From a virus, in IMG/VR virus record IMGVR_UViG_3300031624_000006, positions 1 through 38,576 of that record: DNA of 38,576 nucleotides; one strand, given 5' to 3'. Each line of letters begins with the position of its first letter. The first letter of the stretch is position 1. The notes under the pieces were generated by a model. The model searched no databases, had not been told where the DNA came from, and saw only the letters and a program-made list of their open reading frames with translations. Made by a program: the position numbers and the translations under genes. Of this stretch, positions 13,516 to 20,800 are shown piece by piece.

Positions 13516-14862
13516 CTATGTCCTTTGCTCCCCAGCAGCTCTTTGCATCATCATCTCTGGTTTTTGGAGCAAGGTAGCCAACATCTCATTTATCTTGGCC
13601 TGTCCACTAGCAAGGTATCTTCCCGCTGTGTTCAGATACTGGACTGATATATTCATTAACTGTGTAGCAATACCTGCTTGAGCTATGTAGTAATTTACCT
13701 CTTGATTAGCCACATCAGCTTCTGTATTATATTTCTCTAGAAGTCTCGATATGATAGCTATCCTCTGGACAGCTTCATTGATATAGCTATTACCTATAGT
13801 GGACTGCCTACCAGCCTTAGCTTCCCAAGCATTAGCAATAGCTACAAAGCCACCACCCTCATCAGCATAGTTTCTCATAAGGTTAGCTAAATGACTGGCA
13901 TAGTTCCCATAAGTAGCTCCTACATCTTTTCCTCTTGTCCCCTCATTGATAAGGGGTTCACCAGTATCTAGATAACCTAGACCTGTAGCAACCTCAGATT
14001 CAATGTTATCAAAAGCTGCATCAGCAAGACCAAGGGCTGTATCTATAGAATCCGCTGTAGCCTCTGCATCACTAAGAGCATCAGCAGCAGCAGTCAAAGC
14101 ACTTATAGAAGCAGTAAGGTAAGTAGAAATATCGGGAGCATCTGGGAATGTAACCCCAGATAGACCTTCTATGATGTCCACAGCATCATCTAAAGTGGTA
14201 ATTGCTCTATGGGTATATTCCTCTGCCTTGAAGATAAGAGCTTCACCTGAAGCACCAATGATAATAAGGTCATTGAGATGGGAAGGATAATCTCCCTCAG
14301 TATCAGAAGTTGGAGGAGTCCACTTAGAGTAGTAGATAATTCGGAGGTGTTCATCCTCAGTAAGTGTCCCAGTCCTTATAGAAAGGAAGCTACCCTGAAT
14401 ATCGAAGGCAACAAAGGTAGGAGGATTACCCCCCGCAGGATACTCTACCCTATCAATCTTTATGTAGTCAGGGAGTAGTGTTGATATATCCAAGGTAAGG
14501 GAGTCTAACTCATAAGACACTGCGTAGGTATCATCTGGCAGGTTGCTCCCAATTTCAGTAACCACACCAGTCAGGTAATCAATGCGGAAGTCAGTATCTA
14601 ATTTCTTCCCAAGTATGGTGACTGTTCCCACCTTCACTGGTTTATAAGCCAATGTTCCTGTGTTGCTGCTAATAACCAAGCTCTCACCAGAAATAGTCCT
14701 TACTATTGTAGTCTCAAGGATGTCCCTCTTGAACAAGAGCCTGGACATTAGGGATGTTGCTTTCTCTATTGCCCTGATGATTTCATCAGGTTGCCATATT
14801 GTTGTCTCCCTATCAGCTATCTCTATCCGTATATCACTTATTAGTTTATCTTGTAGAGCCAT
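13516..14862 (-). CDS. Head-tail adaptor-like protein with helical C terminus
   Basis: A 448-residue protein, last in the late operon. The first 40 residues (DIRIEIADRE, WQPDEIIRAIEKATSLMSRLLF) match the helix pattern of gp4/gp6-type head-tail adaptors and DUF6682-like phage proteins. Residues 50-190 are beta-rich. Residues about 230-440 are long Ala-rich helices (ALTAAADALSDAEATADSIDTA and a C-terminal helical bundle), unusually large for an adaptor. Such proteins sit on the portal ring and receive the tail. The added helical half may build part of a short tail. AGGAGG in front of ATG 14862. Alternative: a tail needle or collar protein. Confidence 0.55.
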   Translation of the reverse strand: MALQDKLISDIRIEIADRETTIWQPDEIIRAIEKATSLMSRLLFKRDILETTIVRTISGESLVISSNTGTLAYKPVKVGTVTILGKKLDTDFRIDYLTGVVTEIGSNLPDDTYAVSYELDSLTLDISTLLPDYIKIDRVEYPAGGNPPTFVAFDIQGSFLSIRTGTLTEDEHLRIIYYSKWTPPTSDTEGDYPSHLNDLIIIGASGEALIFKAEEYTHRAITTLDDAVDIIEGLSGVTFPDAPDISTYLTASISALTAAADALSDAEATADSIDTALGLADAAFDNIESEVATGLGYLDTGEPLINEGTRGKDVGATYGNYASHLANLMRNYADEGGGFVAIANAWEAKAGRQSTIGNSYINEAVQRIAIISRLLEKYNTEADVANQEVNYYIAQAGIATQLMNISVQYLNTAGRYLASGQAKINEMLATLLQKPEMMMQRAAGEQRT

Positions 14863-14879
14863 ACTTGCCTCCTACTTCC

Positions 14880-15119
14880 TTATATCAGAACCTTCAATAT
14901 AATAGCAATGACCACAAAGAGAGTAAATAGACCAATAGGTAGACCAAACTTATAATAGTGGAATTCTCTCCCTATCTGCTCTTTATCCCCATAATATAAG
15001 TTCATCTTGCTCCAATCAGTCTTTCGACAGGAAGCCCCATCAGCCCACCCTATAACAAAGGCGTGCCATTCTTGGTGCTCATTCATAAAACTTCGTAGTC
15101 GTTCAACCCACACATTCAT
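14880..15119 (-). CDS. Small C-terminally anchored membrane protein, 79 aa
   Basis: The first 50 residues are soluble with charged and aromatic residues (FMNEHQEWHAFVIGWADGAS); residues about 57-77 are one membrane helix (GLPIGLFTLFVVIAIILKVL). It sits next to the holin candidate between tail genes, so a lysis role (antiholin or spanin-like) is conceivable but unproven. AAGGAAC precedes ATG 15119. Confidence 0.6.
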   Translation of the reverse strand: MNVWVERLRSFMNEHQEWHAFVIGWADGASCRKTDWSKMNLYYGDKEQIGREFHYYKFGLPIGLFTLFVVIAIILKVLI

Positions 15120-15124
15120 GTTCC

Positions 15125-15325
15125 TTATTCCTCTTTGTTCTCCTTGATGTGTGTCACAGTTCTGTCAGCGAACCACCAGGTAATACAAGCACCTGCCACA
15201 GTTAAGAACCATGCTGGGGGTGTTATCCCTTGAGTAACCATTTGGACAATAGCAGCACTAAACATAATGGTTACTGCTGGTCTAACCACAGCTCTGAATA
15301 TCTCAACAACAGGATTATTATTCAT
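15125..15325 (-). CDS. Holin candidate, 66 aa
   Basis: A 66-residue protein with two hydrophobic segments: about residues 16-31 (AVTIMFSAAIVQMVTQ) and 37-53 (AWFLTVAGACITWWFA), joined by a short GITPP turn and ending in a charged tail HIKENKEE. Two helices, small size and polar C-terminal tail fit class II holins and related small phage membrane proteins. Its start overlaps the upstream gene stop by 8 bases with GGAGG in front. No endolysin gene was found beside it, so the role is inferred from topology only. Confidence 0.5.
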   Translation of the reverse strand: MNNNPVVEIFRAVVRPAVTIMFSAAIVQMVTQGITPPAWFLTVAGACITWWFADRTVTHIKENKEE

Positions 15326-15515
15326 CTTTCTTTTCCTCCTCTATTTTACCATCTTTGGCCTTTGTTTGTCCAGCCTTCTCAGCCTCTCTAGCCTTGTTCA
15401 CAGCCTCCACTATAACAAGTTGCTGGAGAAGATGCAGGGCTTCCTGTATTCCTATGTTCCCTGCATAAGCTGCTTCCTGTGTTTCCTGCTTGAATGAAAA
15501 TGTGAATATAACCAT
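15318..15515 (-). CDS. Small helical charged protein, 65 aa
   Basis: A 65-residue protein: residues 1-14 beta-like (VIFTFSFKQ), 15-50 an Ala/Leu-rich helix (EALHLLQQLVIVEAVNKAREAEKA), the end very rich in Lys and Glu. AAGGAGGAAT supports ATG 15515. It overlaps the holin candidate by 8 bases and follows the tail hub gene directly, so it may be a tail chaperone-like or lysis accessory protein; no family is recognised. Confidence 0.55.
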   Translation of the reverse strand: MVIFTFSFKQETQEAAYAGNIGIQEALHLLQQLVIVEAVNKAREAEKAGQTKAKDGKIEEEKKDE

Positions 15516-15523
15516 ATTCCTCC

Positions 15524-17884
15524 TTATGTTGCTTGGAGCATCACTCTGTATTTTGTGCCATTTACATATGTTTGAAACTCATCATCAGTTTCATTCCACC
15601 ATATTTTGCCATTACCCGCACCTGGGTCAGTTGCAGAAGGTATCAGTATATAACTACTGTAGATTCTCATACCACTAAGTATCTCAACATATGAAGATGA
15701 GCCTGGGTTCATAAAGATATTGCCATCAGCTTGTAGTGTTAAGTTATAATCAGAATCAATTACTATTGAGTAGTTACCAACAGAAACTATTCTTATGTCA
15801 CTTGCAAAACCCCCCATGTATCCTCTTTGTCCTGCAAATGTACTATAGTAAAATACTAAGGCAGCACCTTTTATTTTTAAGGCTGTACTATCTATGAGAA
15901 TATCCCCACTACCACCATATATTGTTACCCCATTGATAGTACCAGCAGTCAATGTCCCACAATCTTCTGAAATAGCTTGAAGATTAACTACTTGTATTTT
16001 CACTGCTGTTACTGCTCCTGCAGCTATCTTGTCAGCAGTTATTGCACTGGCTGCTATCTTCTCAGCAGTTACTGCTAAGGCATCAAGTTTAGCTGTAGTA
16101 ACAGCCCCAGCATCTAACTTGGCTGTAGTGACTGCTCCAGCTTCTAACTTAGGGGTAGAAACAGCACCACTGGAAATCTTAGTCTCAGTAATAGCAGAAG
16201 TAGCAATACAAGCTCCATAGACAGAATTTACTGCTAACTTCGCATGGGTAACTGCCTCATTAGCAAGTTTAAGCTCAGTAACCAATCCATCCATAACCTT
16301 GTCAGTGTTAATGAGAATAGAATCAGTGAATGGATTAAGCACATAGGCTTTATACTCTGTTGTGCTTCCCCTAGAAGCTACTGCTACTAACATCCTATCA
16401 TCCCCCACAGCATCAGTAGCATCTTGGGAATGCTGTAAAGTACTATTACCAAGGATAGCATAGAAGTACCAAGCACCATCAGCAGTCATATAAAAACTAC
16501 CAGCATCTACCCCTTGAGACCTCCCGTCAGCTAGATAGACTGTCCCAGCACCCCAACTAATTGTGTCCCAGTCTACTGAGGTAAAGGCTATGTCAGCTAT
16601 ATATGCTCCTATTGTTAGCCCACCTTCAGGGAACTGAGCAACAGGAGCTTTAGGTGGTTCAGACTCAGCTAAACCAGGAACATCAGCACCACCAGGGGGT
16701 GTATAACCACTGACCACTCCACCAAGGTAGATAGTTATTCTATAGACCCCTCTATCATATTCCCTTATCATTCTGTGGATATAGCCAGTAGATACCCTTG
16801 GGGTATCATACCTGTCATCGGTGACCTGAACCTTGTCAAAGAGTTCAAGTGTACAGTGCATAGGAGCTACCAACATCCCTTGACTACCTTCACCTTGTAT
16901 CTTAACCAATATTGCAGCAGCATAGTCATCTACTTGGGTTTGAGTCCTTGTATTAAAGTTTTCCAGGGTAGAGAAAAGGTAATGCCTATCTACCCATTTG
17001 TTACCCAATTTAGCATAAGAATCATCGTCCTGAGCGACCCCACTTATCCAACCATCCTCATCAGGTGGTGTATAATCTGCATTATAAGCCCAGACAATGA
17101 CTCTATTTGGTATAGTCACAGCTACTTCCTCAAGGTTAGAGTCAAAGAGGTCTATAGTGTTGAAGTTGTAGGCAGTAGCATGGTCACTAGGTTGATAAGG
17201 AGCGAGATGCCCATTAGTTTTGTATTTGAGATAGCTCTTTGTCATGTCCATGACCTGCCTCATCCCAGACCTAGCGTTTGAAATTGATACTGGAGGTTTA
17301 AGGTCACCAATATAACCATCATCATCCCCATCATCTAGAGTTATCCCACAAGCAGTACAAAGGTCTTGGAGAATCTCCAGGATAGTCTTATCCCCATTGG
17401 CTAACAAGGCTGCATATAGTTCTGGAGCACCATCGGAGAGGAGGGTCTCCCCATCAGCGAGAACTCTTGTTGATAACTCATCCTCTTGCTGCCAATCTTG
17501 GTTATAACTAGCATTAGCAAGGGTAACATTGTGAGCTGCTATAAGTGTCCAAATATCTACACAGTTAAGTTGGAGTCTTAGCTCCTCTTCTTTAGCTATA
17601 ATCTGTTGGCTATACACCCACAGAGGAGGGAAATCCCCTGAACTTTCACCAATGAAGCTAAGATTAAGGGTAAGTTGTTCCCCCTCATAGTTCTTAGCAT
17701 TTAGGCTCTCATCAGCATTATCAAGCTCAAGGATGAACTGACTACCCCAACCCATCTCGTCTGTGTAGATACGCATGAGTCTATCATTGCCACCTCCACC
17801 CTCAGACTTATGGGTATCTCCACCAACAGTGATAGTAATAAGGGGGCTGCCTATCGGAAGTTTTTGTCCTGTTCCTGACCTCAT
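15524..17884 (-). CDS. Tail hub/fibre-like protein, 786 aa
   Basis: Residues 1-400 are a beta-rich domain whose start (DRLMRIYTDEMGW, FILELDNADESLN, then a long alpha/beta part) resembles phage tail hub/baseplate proteins of the gp27/Dit-Tal type. Residues about 410-540 look like a linker with a small beta domain. Residues about 570-630 have six copies of a 10-residue AGAVTTAKLD-type repeat, typical of trimeric fibre shafts. The last 150 residues are a fibre-tip-like beta domain ending in NETDDEFQTYVNGTKYRVM, a common fibre end. It may hold the receptor-binding fibre onto the tail. AAGGAG before ATG 17884, overlapping region with the upstream giant gene end. Confidence 0.6.
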   Translation of the reverse strand: MRSGTGQKLPIGSPLITITVGGDTHKSEGGGGNDRLMRIYTDEMGWGSQFILELDNADESLNAKNYEGEQLTLNLSFIGESSGDFPPLWVYSQQIIAKEEELRLQLNCVDIWTLIAAHNVTLANASYNQDWQQEDELSTRVLADGETLLSDGAPELYAALLANGDKTILEILQDLCTACGITLDDGDDDGYIGDLKPPVSISNARSGMRQVMDMTKSYLKYKTNGHLAPYQPSDHATAYNFNTIDLFDSNLEEVAVTIPNRVIVWAYNADYTPPDEDGWISGVAQDDDSYAKLGNKWVDRHYLFSTLENFNTRTQTQVDDYAAAILVKIQGEGSQGMLVAPMHCTLELFDKVQVTDDRYDTPRVSTGYIHRMIREYDRGVYRITIYLGGVVSGYTPPGGADVPGLAESEPPKAPVAQFPEGGLTIGAYIADIAFTSVDWDTISWGAGTVYLADGRSQGVDAGSFYMTADGAWYFYAILGNSTLQHSQDATDAVGDDRMLVAVASRGSTTEYKAYVLNPFTDSILINTDKVMDGLVTELKLANEAVTHAKLAVNSVYGACIATSAITETKISSGAVSTPKLEAGAVTTAKLDAGAVTTAKLDALAVTAEKIAASAITADKIAAGAVTAVKIQVVNLQAISEDCGTLTAGTINGVTIYGGSGDILIDSTALKIKGAALVFYYSTFAGQRGYMGGFASDIRIVSVGNYSIVIDSDYNLTLQADGNIFMNPGSSSYVEILSGMRIYSSYILIPSATDPGAGNGKIWWNETDDEFQTYVNGTKYRVMLQAT
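16000..16173 (-). repeat. 10-residue fibre repeats inside the tail hub gene
   Basis: About six 30-base units encode AGAVTTAKLD, AGAVTTAKLD, ALAVTAEKIA, ASAITADKIA, AGAVTAVKIQ and a leading SGAVSTPKLE. This pattern is common in triple-helical phage fibre shafts. The copies differ in DNA sequence, so they are old. Confidence 0.7.
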
Positions 17885-17892
17885 TAGACTCC

Positions 17893-20800
17893 TTATTGTA
17901 GTAGGAAAGTACCATTCTCTATTGTGACCTTAGCTTCAGCTCCAGTGCCATCTTGAGCCTTACTCTTAGCTCTATACCAGCCACTCTTATCATCGGTGTC
18001 TGTGTTCCAGTAGTAAACATACATCCCTGTTGAATCCTTAGTCATAGACCATCCAGCTTCAACAGATACCAATGTGCTATCCTCATCATAGAGCCAGACC
18101 TTAACTCCCTGGTCTGGGTCATATAAAGCTCCTGTGCTGGCCAGCTTAACCTCAGCCCATATAGGCACAGTTTCCCCTTTTTGCCAATCTCTTCTATTAG
18201 TCATATCATCTTCTCCTGTCCATATTTTAACATCATGGTAGGTTTTTGTAAAGACCTTTAAGTCATGGTATGTCTTGGTGAATAGGAACATCCTGAGAAT
18301 GTGTCCAATAAGAGTAACAACTTTAGTTGCTATACCTTTCAAACCTAGCAGTGCTGTGGCAATCCTACTCAAGGCTACTGTTCTCATACCTGAACCAACA
18401 ATACCAAGATAAGCAATACCAGCCCTTATATAATGCTCAATGATTTCATAGATACCTGTAGCTTTTAAGTCTAACAAAGCCAGGCTTGAGCGGGTAAGTG
18501 TTACCATCCTAGTAGCACTGGACTTGAGACCCAATAAAGTAGTATCTAACCTTATTAACCCAAGAGTCTTCATTGCTGTGGACAATAATCCCAACAATGC
18601 TGTGCTAATCCTATTAAAACTAAGTATCCTTAACCCTGTGGATAAAAGACCTAATAGAGTAGTCTTTGAACGAGAAAGCATTATTATCCTAGTAGCAGTA
18701 GTTTTTAAACCAAACAGAGCAGTTTTAGTTCTCCCTAACAAGAGTGCTCTAACCCCAGTAGCTAACAAACCAAGGTATGCTACCCCAGTCAAAAAGTAAT
18801 GTTTAATGATAGCTTTTATACCAGTTGTGCTAAGTCCAAGCAATGCTTCCTTAGCTCTGCCAAGAGATAGCACCCTCATAGGCTCTAAGTAATCATATTT
18901 ATAGGTCATATCATAGGAGTAGTCATACCAACCAGAATCATACCGAGTACGGCCTTCACCTGCCTTTACATCAGTATTCCGTATCCTTATCTGCAGGTAA
19001 TTATCACCATCACCACCACCCCATTCGACTAAGATTCTGACCTCCTCATTAACCAGAACAGCATTATCAAATGTAGCTGTCTTCCAATCATAGTAAGTAT
19101 ATAGGGAACTGGCATCCCCCCAAACCTTAGAGGCAATGATGCTATCATCAGACACCCTACGGATTGTGAAGGTTACATCACCAGTGGGACTTCCTGCTCT
19201 TCTGATAAGGAAGGAGAGGGCTGTTACCCACCTATTGCTGATAGTTAATCTCTGTCCTGACCTTATATCTCCACCAAAGCCCAGATTACCATTGCTGTTG
19301 AAGGATGTCTGTTCCTCTGTAAAGAACCTATCAAGAACCTCCAAACCTAACAAGGCTACTTTGGAACGAAGAAGGTTTATTGCTCTTAACCCAGACCCTG
19401 CTAGTCCTAAGAGGGCAAGCTTTGACCTACCAACTGCTAGAGCCTTAACACTGGTTGTTACTAAGCCTAAATAGGCTACTCCAGTTCTAATACATATCTT
19501 GATAGTTTCTGCTATACCTGTAGCTTTTAATCCAAGGAGAGATACCTTAGAACGAACTAAACCCAAAGACCTTGTAGCAATGCCCTTCAGTCCTAATAGT
19601 GCTGTCTTAGTTCTGAAGTAAGAAGTTACCCTGGTAGCTGTGGGATTTAATCCAAGCAAAGAAACCTTAGAGCGTATAAGAGATAGAACTCTAGTAGCAG
19701 TAGTTTTAAGCCCTAATAGAGCTACCTTAACTCTTTGATAAGATAAAACTCTTACCCCAGTAGTAAGTAATCCTAGCAAACTATTAAGAGCTACTCTGAC
19801 TATATCTATGACCCTTGAACCTGTGAGAAACAGACCAAGGTATGCAACTCCTGTCCTTATATAGTGCTCCATAGTGGAGTATGCACCTGTAGCTTTTAAC
19901 CCTAGAAGGGATATATAAGAACGAGCTAAAGCTAGTCCTCTTATCCCAGTCCCTTTCAAACCAAGCAATGAAACTTTAGACCTTATGTATTTAGTAGCTC
20001 TTGTACCAGTAGCTAGTAAACCTAAGTAGACTAGAGCGTTTCTAGTATAATGTTGGATTGTGTCATAGATACCAGTAAGCTTTAAGCCAAGTAATGATAC
20101 CCCACTTCTAGTAAGTGATAATATCTTACTAGCAGTGCTTTTCAATCCCAATAATGCAGTATCTACCCTTGAGTATCCTCTTACCTTTGTTGCTGTAGCT
20201 AACAAACCAAGTAAGCCTGTATCAGTCCTTACTCGACCAACAACCTTACCATATAAACCCTTCAATCCTAATAGTGCTTCTTTAGTCCTTGTGATAGAGA
20301 GAGACTTTAATCCAGTAGTGAGCAAGCCTAATAAAGCAGAACTAACTCTCTGGTATCCTCTTGTCCTTATTGCTATAGTTGCTAAACCTAATAAGAGAGC
20401 TTTTGCACGATTGATTGTAATTTCTCTTTCAGTTTCTTGTCCTGCCCACTCCTCAAACATGAAGTCAAAATAATATGCTTCCCAAGTATCACCACTATCA
20501 TTACTCTTCTCATAGTTCCCATCTGAGTAGGTTGGATAAGAAGTATCATGTCTCCAATAACCCATGTTATTTGAAGTGGTACTTTGTGCTCTCACAACAA
20601 TAGCATATTTTGTAGCTGTTGACAAGACATAACCACCACCTAAGTTTATCTCATACCATTCACCAGCAATAGCGGTTGTTAGTGTGTTGCCATTGATAGT
20701 CCCCGAACATAAATCATCACCAATTGGGTGACCATATTCATCAGTAGCTTTTATACTGACTGTAATTGTTCCAGGACTACCACTCCTATATAACTTTAAT

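Noticed and set aside
18524-20473. Rightward open frames opposite the LLGLK repeats
   Set aside because: They arise from the repetitive codons on the other strand, share the same period, and lack ribosome binding sites.
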